Source: Chrysogorgia sp. JL179-B06
Taxonomy: Eukaryota; Cnidaria; Anthozoa; Scleralcyonacea; Chrysogorgiidae
Length of the DNA: 64,000 nucleotides
Direction of reading: 5' to 3'
Assembly (NCBI GenBank): GCA_035772405.1
Contig: JAYKKM010000042.1
Location: 442,501-506,500, forward strand
This document shows, piece by piece, positions 1 through 10,280 of the stretch. A program made the position numbers and the translations under genes. How positions within the stretch are numbered: position 1 is the stretch's first letter; the number at the start of each line of letters is the position of its first letter. Below the pieces are notes generated by a model. It made no database searches, was not told the DNA's origin, and saw only the letters and a list, made by a program, of their open reading frames with translations.

Positions 1-2
1 AT

Positions 3-681
3 TCACACTACATACAGTTCCAATAGCACCGCGCCAATTTTAAGATCGTCGTTATTTGGTTTGACACGAAACGTCACACTATGGTAAACACCTTTTTAAT
101 ACTCACCTTGGACTCAATGTTCACATGACGTTGTACTGACCCCTTCAAAGACTGTTCAGTGGGTATTGGCAACGTTGTGATCATCGCTACGCTTCCCATC
201 AATACCCACATTGCTTTCCGTCTCAACAATGTCACATGAGATCTCTATGTACTTCAGGCTTCTGTACATATTAACCTTGTTTGGACTGACGTTCCACTCC
301 TTCCCTTGGATTAATGTGTTGTCTGCAAAGCCAAGAAGAGGTCCAACCCCCAGCAATCTAAACGGGGCTACAGTCTTTACTCTACATCCACCAGATGGGA
401 GTTTCTCTATCTCAAGACTTGACGCGTTTGGTCTCATGTCGGAGACCTGGAGCTTCATGTACTCAACCAACGCAATGAAGTTATAGTGCCCCTGAGGCAC
501 TGAGAACCGCAAGAGACTACAGAGGGAAAAGTCGATTGTGTTTGCCAATACGTTGTCGTAGTCCCAAAAACACAGTGGCTGTCTTGACCATAATGTATGG
601 GTTATCATGCGTGATCATCATCGCGTTGTCAAAGGGCACAACTTTTTCCCCACCTTCAATGAATACCGTCAACTTTCGCAT
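3..681 (-). pseudogene. Decayed virion-like late protein gene (minor capsid/penton-like)
   Basis: A minus-strand gene starts at the ATG at 681 (MRKLTVFIEGGEK) and ends at a TGA at 3-5. It is readable only by moving between frames near positions 570, 180 and 95, each shift being one base. The segment around 430-190 contains a GHYNFIALVEYM-like stretch and then YIEISCDIVET and GIDGKRSD; the tail reads SVTFRVKPNNDD. This order (PxGxY, then I.I.CD.V, then a short beta-rich end) resembles an abundant uncharacterised late-protein family of animal Polinton/adintovirus-type elements, probably a minor capsid or vertex protein. That assignment is from remembered family features, not a search. Its start lies 24 bp from the divergent start at 706, which suits a compact viral genome. 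The three frameshifts make it non-functional unless they are assembly errors. Confidence 0.5.
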
Positions 682-705
682 TGTGTATAACATACGGTAC
701 GTTAT
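682..705. promoter_or_regulatory. 24-bp divergent start region
   Basis: The only sequence between the minus-strand ATG (681) and plus-strand ATG (706) is 24 bp, with TGTATAACAT and GTTATAT motifs. Any promoter for the two genes must overlap their coding regions. This is typical of compact viral genomes; promoter function is inferred. Confidence 0.25.
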
Positions 706-1127
706 ATGCAGAGAGCCCTTCACGACTACTATGGAAAGTACTACGAACGTGCGATGGCGAACACATCTAAGGCTACACACGACGCAAAGGCAGACCTCAT
801 CAAAAGTACCCTCACGCCACTTTAAGCAAATTCGAGTTCGATCCAAATATTTCACAAGACGGTGAGGTATTAGGTGTTGGCGTGTACTTCAAAAACAACA
901 ACATCCTTAGCACAGACATAAGTAGCGCAACCTTCAAAAACGATAGGAACATGTGGAAGTGGCTACACAATAGTAAGTTCCCAATAATATGGCACGGCGG
1001 TGGAACTATCCAACCACTGCCAAAAGGTCATAAGAACCACTGGGGGCTTTGGGATGGCTATCCAACGGAAAACGTGTTGAATTATCCAGTGAATAACTTC
1101 AAAGTCTTTGTTAACCAAAAGAGCTAA
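706..1127 (+). pseudogene. Unknown viral-element gene, one frameshift
   Basis: The ATG at 706-708 opens MQRALHDYYGKYYERAMA, a short helical charged N-terminus. The frame closes at TAA 823-825 but resumes one frame over at about 825 (SKFEFDPNISQDGEV) and runs to TAA 1125-1127, giving about 140 residues in total. The C-terminal half is rich in aromatics and glycine (MWKWLHNSKFPIIWHGGG, NHWGLWDGYP). I do not recognise the family. It is divergent from the late gene on the minus strand and is followed after 3 bp by the next plus-strand ATG, so it belongs to the same compact gene cluster. A structural or virion-associated role is only guessed from neighbours. Confidence 0.45.
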
Positions 1128-1130
1128 TTC

Positions 1131-4100
1131 ATGTCAAAGCTACCAACCTTACAAATCACCACGTCAAAGACCATGTCGAAGTGGGGCGACAACGAATCAT
1201 ACTATCGCGTTGTGTTTGCGACGTATTGCGCGAGTTTCTGTTGTGGAGTCTCGCTGCAACATCTATCAGTGTCACAAGAAGTTCATCCCGTGGTCACAAG
1301 TGTGATGAGATTTCATGTGTACTTCACCATTAGAAGACTTCTCAGAAGAATGGAAGGTGGTGAGACCATGAAATCAATAAGTAGAGAATTCAACGCTTCC
1401 AAGTTGTATGGTGAAACGTCCAAGATTCCTAGAAAACATTACTACCAGAATAAAGTCGTGAGCGATGGCACTTTAGGCGAATCCAGAGTGTACACACTCA
1501 ACGACGTTCAGAACGATTATAAACGATACGTCGCGCGATTGTCAGACGGCTTTACCAACATTGGACTGCAATATCTAAATCAAAGCATACTCTCTTAATT
1601 TAAAAGATTGAAAATTTCACTCCTTGGAGAGAGTGAAATATTTTTCAATCTAAAAGATTGATTTTAGATTGAAAATAGAACTAAAAACTAGAAGCGAATC
1701 TTTTGTTCGATTGAAACAGTCAATCGATTAGAATGATTGAAACTAAAATTTAATCGTTTGAAAGATTGAATCAAGTAGGCCAATCATATCGTAGGAAATT
1801 CCCGCGCTCTGCAATCCACTTTCTCGAGTACGGTTGGCAAAGAAAGAAGAAGATGGACAGCTGCCAGCTCTTTCTTTTGTCGTTTATACGGTTTTTCATT
1901 ACGTCCGAAACGATGTGAGACTATCTTGAAAAGCATTGCATCCGGGAAGATGTTATTTAAACATTAAAAGGTTAGTATTCCTTTCATATTATTTCCTCTT
2001 TGTGCCATGAAAATTATTGTGCTTCATGGCCTCGAAAACCCTTCGCGTTGCCTCTTGCACTTTTTCGTACATGCTTTTCGGATTTTAAAGTAACTTGTTA
2101 CGACTAATAAGTATTGTAGGTATTACGTCAAAGCATTGAAAGCTTTTTTACACTTTCACCAATCGAAATGCTGCATTTGAAAGTTGTGAGTGTCATAAGT
2201 ATTTTTTTCATTTCAGTTTTCCTTTGAACGAACATCGAGTACTAGCTCTGAAGAGACAATTAAAACTTGAAAAAATGCAGTAAGTTATTTATTATGTTGA
2301 AACTGGTGTCTTAACTTGTGTCTGTAGGTGAAAAACTACATTAAAAACATGATAAAAGTAAAGCATTTACATAAAGAACTGCACCAAAATCGTATTTGAA
2401 ACTCAGTTTACCGACGCCATTTCCCCTTACCATACACCAAAGGTACTTTACAACACCATTTCGGGTTGCTTCTTACACCACCCGTACCTACAGACCTCCT
2501 TTTCGAATTTTAAAGTAATTTGTTAGGATTAACAAGTATTAGTGTACGTTATCAAGAAATATAAGAGATCCATCTGTTTGGTTATAGATTACATGACGTC
2601 TCCTTTAAATGTTTTGACAACTATGGAGATTAAATGTGAATGTATTGTGCTATAAACATGGTTCAAGATACTTCCAATCGTTCTAAAGAAATTGACAACA
2701 AGCTCAAGAATACCTGGCAATAGGCAATCGTGTCAAATTAAGAGGTATGAAAAGTAATTTAGATGATACATGGACGAACGTCCATAATTATAGTGTCAAT
2801 ATCAATATACATGTACCTGTATACAGTATGTTACGCCAAATATCTTGGTTGTAACAGACTTGCTATAGAAACAATTTTAGTGTGGTGTAAACTAGTTAAT
2901 GTATTTGGTGATAATTGATTGACATGGCATACATGTAACATTTTGACGAAGCATGGAAAAATTAATCGAACCAGCTGAACATCATTCATGTAAACCTTTT
3001 GCTCTCTATCTGAGCCTCGATCAGTAGCTCAATGGTCTGAGCATCTCTCTGGCAATCAGAAACAATACAGTTATACAGGTTCAATTCCTGTCTGGGACCC
3101 AGAAACATTTTCTGAGGATTTGAGCTTGATGATCATCCATGTATGTGGCAGTCACTTATCAAACATCATAAATAGTGATGTTTGATCGATATGTTGTTAT
3201 ATACACTACAGATGCAGTGAATGTGGGAGCTAATTGGAGTAAACAGATAATACATGGATGATCATCAAGTCCTGGACAGGAGTTAAACCTATAAATCTCT
3301 GATTGCTTGTGAGATGCTCTAACCATGTATACATATAATATCTATGTGGCAGTCACTATAATTATATCAGTAATGCTTGGATGTGTTGTATATATACCAG
3401 TGTCAGTATTATCAGTAATGCTTGGATGTGTTTACCAGTATCAGTGTTGTACACATGCAGTATATCAGCATCAGTATGCAGTGAATGTGGGAGCTTGGAA
3501 CAGACAATACATGGATATTGGATGACCATTAAGCTCAAATCCTCAGAAAATGTTTCTGAGTCCTGGATAGGAATTGAACCTGTAAGTTTAATACCTTCTG
3601 ATATTGCCAATCATGCTCTAACCATTGAGCTACTGTACAGATACTCAGATGAAAAGCAAAAGTTACAAATGATATACTGTACTGTACATGTAATATACCG
3701 GTTCAATTGATATAATGTCCTGCCACATACTGCATCAGTACAATTAACATCCAATTAAGTATTACTGATATAATATGACTGCCATGTTTTGGCAGTCAAT
3801 TGAACCAGTACATCATTGTAACCTTTGCTCTCCAGACAATCTTGGTAACTTAATGGTTAGAGTCAGAAGCTGGTTACAGGTTAGATTCCTGTCCAGGACT
3901 CAGAAACGTTTTCTGAAGATTTGAGGTTGACAACTTGACTATCATCCATAGTGGAATCAGTGTATTATGTTACACCAATATATATTTTTGAATATATTTT
4001 TATACCAATGTTATAATGCCAATTTGTTGTCATCCCAAAAAATGTTATCAGAAGAAAAGTATATAACCCTTGCCTTTTTTAACCCATTATGGCCCAAGGG

Positions 4101-6119
4101 TGATCAGCATCTATTTTCTCCTGATAATATCAATCATTTGTTCACTAAATTTGCTTGTATTGCTATTGTGTTGCTATTGTAATGGTTATTGTCTGTTTAT
4201 TGCATTCACTGCATCAGTGTACTGCAGTATATATACATTATACAACACATCCAAGCATTAGTATTACTGATATTAGTGACTGTCGCATATAGGTAGTACA
4301 TGTACATAATGTGTGTCAATCGAACCAGCCCTTCCTATATATCCTATATCCAAAATCCTATAGGAATTCCTATAGGAAAATTGCATTTCCTATTGGAAAT
4401 GGGCCAAAATCTAATAGGAATAAATTTCCTATGGGAATTCCAATAGGAAATTTCAAATCCTATAGGAATTCCTAATCTGAGTTCCAGTAGCTCAATGGTT
4501 AGAGCAGCTCACCGTCAATCAGAAACTTACAGGTTCAATTCCTGTCCAGGACTCGGAAACATTTTCTGAGGATTTGAGCTTTTTCGCTTTAACTATATCC
4601 CAAACACTGCCTACACAGCACTCTACTTTTTTAATCCTTTCATTGTTTTCTTTGTATAGTGGCACTGGCGTTGAAGCATTAACAAAAGAGGCAACTGACA
4701 TGGCTCGATATGTCGTGTGACAGCAACAGGGAAAAGCACATGGACTAATAATTATTTATATTATTAGTTTAAAATTATTTTTATTATTATTTATAATTTT
4801 TTAAAACCTAACTTAACTAATTTATAAACTGATTTTTATTAAATCATTCTGGTTACTAAAATGAAATACGTTAATTATGTTTATAATAGCCTGCAATATA
4901 TTTACCTGTTCTTTGATTAGTTTCGGCAGTACATCAACCTTATTTGAAACGTGTTTTCAGCGTTAAGGTGGCTCCCTACTGATTCTTGAAAGGTGGCAAA
5001 AATGCAAAATTATTTCAATCTTGAAAAGCGCCCATGGATATTTCGAGATTGAAACTAAAGCTATGCATAGAATAACTTTCAGGGCATCAAATACTATTAA
5101 TGGCTAAAGTGTTTCATCTGTTGCTATGACAACAGTGACGTTTCAAAATGGCCAAAAATGAACATTTAATCCAATTTATTTCGCAAACGAGTCGTTGACC
5201 CCCGATTTTTTTTGCATTTAAACATTTCTTTTAGTTTAATTAATGAATAGGCAAATTTAAAAAAAATTCTGTGGATCTAAAAAAACATGATTTTTTGTGT
5301 AAAATAATTGGATCCACAGAATTTTTTTTAATTTGCCTATTCATTAATTAAAACTAAAAGAAATGTTTAAATGCAAAAAAAATCGGGGATCACCGACTCG
5401 TTTGCGAAATAAATTAGATTAAATTTTCATTTTCGGCCATTTTGAAACGTCACTGTTGTCATAGCAACAGATGAAACACTTTAGCCATTAATAGTATTTG
5501 ATGCCCTGAAAGTTATTCTATGCATAGCTTTAGTTTCAATCTTTTCCGAAATATCCATGGGCACTTTTCGAGATTGAAATTTGCATTTTTGCCACCTTTC
5601 AAGAAACAGTAGGGAGCCACCTTAAGAAGCAAGATTTATTAAATTTATCGTTTCTCGTACGTTTTTTTTTAGTGAGCTTTAAAATTCAAAAAGACGACAT
5701 CGGCGAGGGGGTTTTTCATATATCCGGAAATATGTCATGATTTCATGAACGCATGCTCACGTTAGATTATTATAAATGTTTATACATAAATTACAAAATG
5801 TTAAATTATTGGATTTTATATCTTTGGAAACAACATCTTAATCATATGCGTTTATGTTGTTCAATGTTATATATTATCCTTGATCATGTTTGAAGGAAGA
5901 TTGAAAATCGATTAAAAGTAAATCTTTTTGGACTGATTTTTCTTTCAATCGAGCATAAGAGTGATTTTCAATCGTAAACGTTTGGTCCCTAAGACCAGTC
6001 CGGAAAAGATTGAAATTTCAATCGATTAGATTGAAATTTCAATCGTTCAAATTAAGAGAGTAGAAGCCTTTGTGTACTCCACATTTGTGTACTCCACACA
6101 GTCTAAACTATGGGTATGA
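1131..6119 (+). CDS. Unknown viral-element gene split by TE1
   Basis: The frame opens at ATG 1131 (MSKLPTLQITTSK) and stays open to 1589, where TE1 begins. After TE1 the same phase resumes at 6063 and stops at TGA 6117-6119, so the gene of about 170 residues is open on both sides of a clean 2-bp (TA) target duplication. The middle is basic (FTIRRLLRRMEGGETMKS) and the end reads VYTLNDVQNDYKRYV. Residues about 36-60 look less protein-like than the rest, so a compensating pair of frameshifts there is possible. I do not recognise the family. The stop overlaps the next gene's likely ATG as ATGA at 6116-6119. Confidence 0.5.
1605..1790. repeat. TE1 left subterminal palindrome array
   Basis: Repeated AAAGATTGAAA, TTCAATCTAAAAGATTG and AATCGATTAGAATGATTGAAA motifs in both orientations. 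The matching array is at the right end (5890-6060). Likely transposase-binding or terminal-recognition sequence, by analogy with other DNA transposons. Confidence 0.55.
1800..2990. other. TE1 interior, no gene seen
   Basis: A+T-rich sequence with stops in all frames. I see no protein motif, tandem repeat or RNA-like fold here. Confidence 0.5.
3010..3110 (+). repeat. tRNA-like SINE unit (degraded)
   Basis: A-box-like GTAGCTCAATGGTCTGAGC and B-box-like GGTTCAATTCC with a short insertion between them. Followed by the family tail TTTCTGAGGATTTGAGCTTGA. Same family as 4479, 14771 and 37303. Confidence 0.55.
3360..3440 (+). repeat. TATCAGTAATGCTTGGATGT repeat segment
   Basis: The phrase ATATCAGTAATGCTTGGATGTGTT occurs twice here, and recurs in the other orientation near 4240-4265 and again near 52140 and 52400, always within a few hundred bp of a tRNA-like unit. 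It is part of the same dispersed SINE-type family. Confidence 0.5.
3558..3640 (-). repeat. tRNA-like SINE unit
   Basis: On the minus strand: GCTCAATGGTTAGAGC (D arm and A box) and GGTTCAATTCC (B box). The anticodon arm carries a small insertion. It lies in a tail-to-tail relation with the neighbouring plus-strand unit. Confidence 0.55.
4328..4472. repeat. Array of TCCTATAGGA palindromes
   Basis: About ten perfect or near-perfect copies of the palindromic core TCCTATAGGA or its halves (TAGGAATTCC, TCCTATTGGA) within 145 bp. Not a simple tandem repeat: spacing varies, as in a foldback or satellite seed. Confidence 0.6.
4479..4554 (+). repeat. tRNA-Ala-like 76-nt SINE head
   Basis: Exactly 76 nt from GAGTTCC to AGGACTC, which pair as an acceptor-like stem with mismatches; D arm GCTCAATGGTTAGAGC and T arm CAGGTTCAATTCCTG are intact. 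The anticodon arm is degraded. Confidence 0.6.
4963..5625. mobile_element. TTAA-ended foldback MITE
   Basis: Starts TTAAGGTGGCTCCCTACTG and ends with its reverse complement CAGTAGGGAGCCACCTTAA. Nearly the whole 660 bp folds on itself: arms of about 310 bp (4963-5277 and 5310-5625) around a short A/T-rich centre near 5290. TTAA at both ends suggests piggyBac- or Kolobok-type mobilisation. No coding capacity. Confidence 0.75.
5640..5880. other. TE1 interior, no gene seen
   Basis: A+T-rich, stops in all frames, no feature recognised. Confidence 0.4.
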
Positions 6120-7031
6120 GTCTGGCGACCCTCACGATAAAATACTAAAGAGAACTAAAAGACATCTGGACGAAGATCCCAAATTAAGTGTGACCGGCGG
6201 AAGGATGTCCGGACTAATAGACATGCAAGGCTCAGCAATAAAAAACGTAGCAGACCCAGTCGATGACTCAGACGCCGCAAACAAAAGAACTCTAGAGCAA
6301 TTGCTATCAGGCTACCTAAAGAGTCAGTCCTATAATGTTGTGTTCGACTTAGCACACACGCCTTGAAAAAACGTGGAATTTCACACCAATGGTTCAAACA
6401 AAGTGAAAGCCATTGGTGAAACAAGTAAATTAGTGCAAAACAACCCAACTTATGGTCCTATTATTGGCGTTAACGGTGCAGGTCATAGTTTTCTGTCCTC
6501 CGAGTTAACACCATTCCCACTTGAATCAGGCCTTCACTTTAACTGCCCCAGTATGCAATGGTGTGATCTTTCCATTTTTGTCGTAGTGTGGTTGCCTGTG
6601 AAAACCATGGGGTCAAATTGGGAGACAATTATATCAAACGACGACGGCCAGTGGGACAAGTTCATAGGGTACAAGACTGGTATGACTAATGGACTCGCGT
6701 ATGGTGGCAGCGACCTAGCGATGGAGAACGTGTGCACAATTCCAAGTGGTGTTGACCTCACCAAAATGCATATGATATCAATACACTGGCAAATGAACAA
6801 TTCACACGTCAGAGTCAACAACATCAAGTCAACTGACTCCGACTTCACAGCAAACATGAAAAAGATAGGCACCCCTTATGGAACGATTTTTGGAATGCAT
6901 CGACCAAGAGTACCACTCGCACCCTACGCATACCCATCGTTGATATAATTCTACGGCATGAAAATTACATGACAAACCGAGACATCATAATCATGGGTGG
7001 AAAAATGATGAAGAAATATGGTATAAAGTAG
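6116..7031 (+). pseudogene. Fibre-like attachment protein: phage-type repeat plus lectin-like domain
   Basis: The likely ATG (6116) overlaps the previous stop as ATGA; a one-base shift near 6125 is needed to enter the main frame. That frame runs through GGRMSGLIDMQGSAIKN and PVDDSDAANKRTLEQ (6190-6300), a motif typical of tail-fibre and virus-fibre proteins (glycine-rich loop, NxxDPxxxxDAANKxYL type). It is broken by an in-frame TGA at 6364-6366 and continues in the same frame from 6367 to TAA 6946-6948. The second part (about 6470-6940) alternates beta strands (SIFVVVWLPVKTMG, NWETIISNDDGQWD, HMISIHWQMNNSHV) and resembles a concanavalin/LamG lectin fold. A last segment, YGMKIT then MTNRDIIIMGGKMMKKYG to TAG 7029, suggests another frameshift at the C-terminus. 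Role inferred: trimeric receptor-binding fibre. Confidence 0.6.
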
Positions 7032-7244
7032 ATGGGAGCGTGTGTTTCGAGACCTCGTGAAATATATAAGATAAATAAGACAACTGATCACATGTTCAAG
7101 GCTGGTGGGTCATTTGCCCGCGATGATATAACTCTTGAGCTTCACGCTGAAATTGGTCTGAGGTCGAGAAAAACTTATGGTGAACCCATTTTATTACCTC
7201 CGGAAGAACCAGACGACATAATAACAACACCATCAGCGTCATAA
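7032..7244 (+). CDS. Small protein with N-myristoylation signal
   Basis: Seventy residues, intact; the ATG follows the preceding TAG with no gap. The N-terminus MGACVSRP has Gly2 and Ser6, the classic MGxxxS N-myristoylation signal, plus Cys4 as a possible palmitoylation site and basic residues after it. The rest is soluble and charged; the end is proline/acid-rich (LLPPEEPDD). Such proteins sit on the inner face of membranes or on membrane-bound virion layers. Family not recognised. It may be one of the few undamaged genes of the element. Confidence 0.55.
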   Translation: MGACVSRPREIYKINKTTDHMFKAGGSFARDDITLELHAEIGLRSRKTYGEPILLPPEEPDDIITTPSAS

Positions 7245-7276
7245 AAACACGTACTGATGACGCATCCTATGTTGTA

Positions 7277-7447
7277 ATGGGTTGGTTTAGAAAGCTGGTT
7301 CGTAGTGTGAGAAACTTCTTCAGACGACGTGGTAGTAAACCGAAGAACAAATCGAGTGTTAAAACACATCGGATGCGTTGGTACGCAACAAATCAGATCT
7401 ATAAAGACCCTAACAAAGACCAAGTGGATTGGCGCGCCAATCCATAA
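7277..7447 (+). CDS. Very basic 56-residue protein
   Basis: An intact frame from ATG 7277 to TAA 7445-7447. The N-terminal helix (MGWFRKLVRSVRNFFRRR) is amphipathic, with aromatic/aliphatic residues on one side and arginines on the other. It is followed by SKPKNKSSVK. Size, charge and location between membrane-associated and DNA-handling genes suit a core DNA-binding peptide or a membrane-active penetration peptide. Neither can be decided from sequence. It starts 32 bp after the preceding stop and ends 25 bp before the BRO-N start. Confidence 0.45.
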   Translation: MGWFRKLVRSVRNFFRRRGSKPKNKSSVKTHRMRWYATNQIYKDPNKDQVDWRANP

Positions 7448-7472
7448 AAAATATTTTTGTGGGACTATAGTA

Positions 7473-8293
7473 ATGACAACCAACTCAGTGCAATTATTTG
7501 ATTTTGATGGTTTTAGCATTACGACGGTTATGAGTAACGAAGGCGAAATATGGTTCAAAGCGAAAGACGTCGCGAGCGCTCTAGGTTACGCTCACACAAA
7601 GGATGCAGTGAGTGCTCGCGTTGAATCCGATTGTAAAATGAGGGGCGGTGATTTGACGACCACCCTGAAGTCTAACCCACAGACCGTATTTATCAACGAG
7701 CCTGGGGTATATTCACTGATATTCTCAAGTAAAATGGAGCGTGCGAAACAGTTCAGAAAATGGGTGTACACATACGTTTTACCAAGCATCAGAAAGACTG
7801 GAACATTCACACTTCTCAAGAAGAATCAATTCAAGATGATCAATGAGTTTGACCTACACACGAAAGTTGTCGACTACATTAGGAAGTACTACCCAGAAGC
7901 TATTTGATAGCTGCTTGTGGTGAGAATCAGGACACTTCTGCGAAAAGAATAAATTCATGGAAAAAAGGCTATCAACGCGGAACACCTGATTTGATCATTA
8001 TCAACACACACAAAAAGCATAATGGACTCGTGATAGAGTTCAAGAACCCAGGTGGCACAGGTAGGACGTCTGAAGACCAAAATAAACTGATGGTTGGGTT
8101 CAAACTGGCTGGGTATCTAACGTTGTTGTGTGAGTCATATGACTTCGCTATTAACGAGATAACAAAGTACTTCTTAGACATGGTTCAGTGTCCTTGGTGT
8201 ATTCGTAAATTTAAAAGCAATGTGACGTTGAACAACCATAATCATTGGGTGCATCGTGGTAAAGTGTGTGAGGAAGCAGAAAACGCACAGTAG
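7473..8293 (+). pseudogene. BRO-N / VRR-NUC / C2H2 zinc-finger protein, one frameshift
   Basis: ATG 7473 opens a BRO-N domain (about residues 4-112): SVQLFDFDGFSI, IWFKAKDVASALGYAHTKDA, FINEPGVYSLIFSSK and FRKWVYTYVLPSIRKTG are the usual blocks of this viral DNA-binding module. The frame stops at TGA 7905-7907 and continues one frame over from 7904 into a VRR-NUC nuclease: RGTPDL, then GLVIEFKNPGG (PD and ExK catalytic residues) and DQNK. The C-terminus is a C2H2 finger (CPWC, then H and H, spacing C-x2-C-x12-H-x4-H). The last residues before the stop (HTKVVDYIRKYYPEA) look like the start of the nuclease domain, so I read it as one ancestral protein with a one-base lesion rather than two genes. 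The family resolves or cuts branched DNA in viruses and phages. Confidence 0.75.
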
Positions 8294-8482
8294 ATACCGA
8301 CGCCCCTACGTTGGAGCGCACTCAATTCGCGTCTAATTTTATGTGTCGACGACATTTGACATTACTGGCTTCAATGCTTCTAATGTCTATGCGTGTCGTG
8401 TGAAAATGTTGTCTCTATGGCATTGGGCGCTTCATGTGTCCAGTGTCTAAATTTAAAAAAGTGAGACGTATTGAGAACGTCC
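8294..8482. other. Convergent intergenic gap
   Basis: 190 bp between the BRO/VRR-NUC stop (+) and the thymidine kinase stop (-). No ORF or hairpin terminator seen. Confidence 0.4.
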
Positions 8483-8959
8483 TTAATTTTGTGTTGAAGG
8501 ATTATGACGTCTACACACTGCTTTGTATTGTTCAGCACCACCAACAAATGATGGTCCTGGATTGTATCTCCAATTGAATGACGCTTCAACAGTTGTTCCA
8601 TCAGTGTCACGACAAACGGCGCAATACGCTTTTAGAAAGGTGATGTCGTCTGCCATTGGGAAGAGTGTGCTAAGTTCACCAAGTCTCTCTAAGTGTTCTG
8701 TTGTTACGAGGCCACAAATAATAACGTGAATGCCAGCTTTGACATACTCGCGAATAACTGATAGATCAGAGTACCAATGGCCTTCATCAATGCCAATGCC
8801 ATCATAATCAGTTAGTTCGAAAGAACTCGGAAGGTTGGTGATTAGTTTCGCAGGTAAACTGTCTGATCCAACAACAATGGTCTGACGATGTGTGCACTGT
8901 AAAAAATGACCGGTTGAAACAACCAAAAAAAAACAGTTACCTGGGTGAATCTGAGAGAA

Positions 8960-9245
8960 CCAGTTAAAATTAGGTTGTTTCAACCGAAATAGTTTAGGTT
9001 GTTTTAACCTAATAATATCGTTTGTTACAACCTAATAAATATTGGTTGTTTCAACCTAATAAATACTGGTTGTTGCAACCAATAATTATTGGTCACATGG
9101 ATGAATCTGAGATAACCGATTAAAATCGGTTAAATATCGGATTTTTAACCGATTTAAATCGGTTGGAAATAAATTGGTAGATTCAACCAATTCGTAAATT
9201 GGTTGAATCTATCAATGTAACCTTAACCAATTTTAATCTTGACTA
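8960..9245. repeat. TE2 left subterminal palindromes
   Basis: Successive AGGTTGTTTCAACC, AGGTTGTTTTAACCT, TGGTTGTTGCAACCA, then AACCGATTTAAATCGGTT and ATTGGTTGAATC motifs. The right end (16385-16590) repeats AACCAATTGTTAATTGGTC-like and AACGGTTGTTTCAACCGG motifs. Confidence 0.65.
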
Positions 9246-9499
9246 AAGTTGCTTATACTAACTTTATTTTGCACCACACAAATAACAACAAATAATTTAT
9301 TTAGCAATCTTAAAACAATGTGATCGTCTTATAATAGTAAAGTCATAAAATATAATAGCTAATATAGTTCACAAATTGGATAAAATGTTTTCTATACCCA
9401 TATGATTTTGCTATGACTGCAGGTAGTTCCTTTGGGGTATTCTGCATCAAAGGCGTAAAATACCGACAATAAAGATAAAACAGCATTTAAAATGTTTTG

Positions 9500-9688
9500 C
9501 AAAGTGAAAAGGTGGTAAACTGCCAAGGGTTTTAGTAACGAAATACTGACGTTTCGAGCGGAGTCCTTCGTCAGAGCAAGACTCTTATATATGATATCAT
9601 TACTCGGATATTACTATAAGTAAGACTGATGAAAAGCTACACTCGAAATGTTAGTATTTTGTTTACAGTTTACTACCTTTTCACTTTG
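9500..9688. mobile_element. Palindromic element with two hammerhead-like cores
   Basis: Terminal inverted repeats CAAAGTGAAAAGGTGGTAAAC / its complement. Inside are two inverted copies of a hammerhead-type core: minus strand 9574-9552 (CTGACGA, 12 nt, GAAA) and plus strand 9626-9648 (CTGATGA, 12 nt, GAAA). Penelope-like elements and retrozymes carry hammerheads of this short type; the phrase ACACAGCACTCTA downstream (9710-9723) also recurs at 4608-4621. Catalysis is not shown by the sequence: helix II of the minus copy has a mismatch. Confidence 0.5.
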
Positions 9689-9739
9689 CTATATATCCAA
9701 AATTCTGCATACACAGCACTCTATTATTTAAAATGTTTT

Positions 9740-10280
9740 GATTCTTAAATTTGATTACCACCATCCTTCTGCAATGAGTGACGTGGATATAGTGTCTTCT
9801 ATATCTCCAGTTGAGAGGAGTTTTGGAGATGAACAAGCCTTCACTTTACTCAAAATGTCAATGTCGGTATCATTCTACAACACAAGAGTAAAAAAGCTAA
9901 TTAAGATTAAGTTTAGCTGTAAGCACCTTATATTGTACTTTTACAGTAATAGCATTTTCAGAGAGTTTGCAGAGGTGGAAACTTTTCAAGTAAAATATAA
10001 TGTAAAAATATATATATAATTGCTAATTGCTATTACTAAAATGCAATTAGCAGGACACAGCTTATCACCATCCAGTAGGAATATTATCTGTTTCCTCAAC
10101 TGAAGCAGAGTTATTTACAAGTAGAAAACTTACATTTATACTAAGAAATAACTTTGCAGTGTTACAATAGGAATAATCAATAAATATTTTTCTGACAGAA
10201 AAGCCAATAGAATGTATCCTTTACATAAATATTACCATACAAAGATTCATTAAATATCCTACATAAGTACACATCAATGC
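9740..10280. other. TE2 interior, no gene seen
   Basis: A 93-codon open frame at 9738-10019 has no recognisable composition or motif and I do not support it as a gene. Confidence 0.4.

Larger units (their letters stand above)
1590..6060. mobile_element. TE1: 4.5 kb non-coding DNA element with TA target duplication
   Basis: The left end reads CTCTCTTAATTTAAAAGATT; the right end, reverse complemented, reads CTCTCTTAATTTGAACGATT. The two ends are flanked by TA at 1588-1589 and 6061-6062. The outer 200-300 bp on both sides repeat the short palindrome GATTGAAATTTCAATC and variants (about 1605-1780 and 5890-6060). No transposase-like reading frame is present, so it is non-autonomous. Its interior holds tRNA-like SINE units, a TTAA foldback element and an array of TCCTATAGGA palindromes. 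The host viral gene is in frame on both sides, which confirms the insertion boundaries. Superfamily is uncertain; TA duplication would suit Tc1/mariner-like or related groups. Confidence 0.75.

Noticed and set aside
517..855. 112-codon minus frame extending past 681
   Set aside because: Only the part from ATG 681 looks protein-like; the upstream part overlaps the plus-strand gene and has poor composition.
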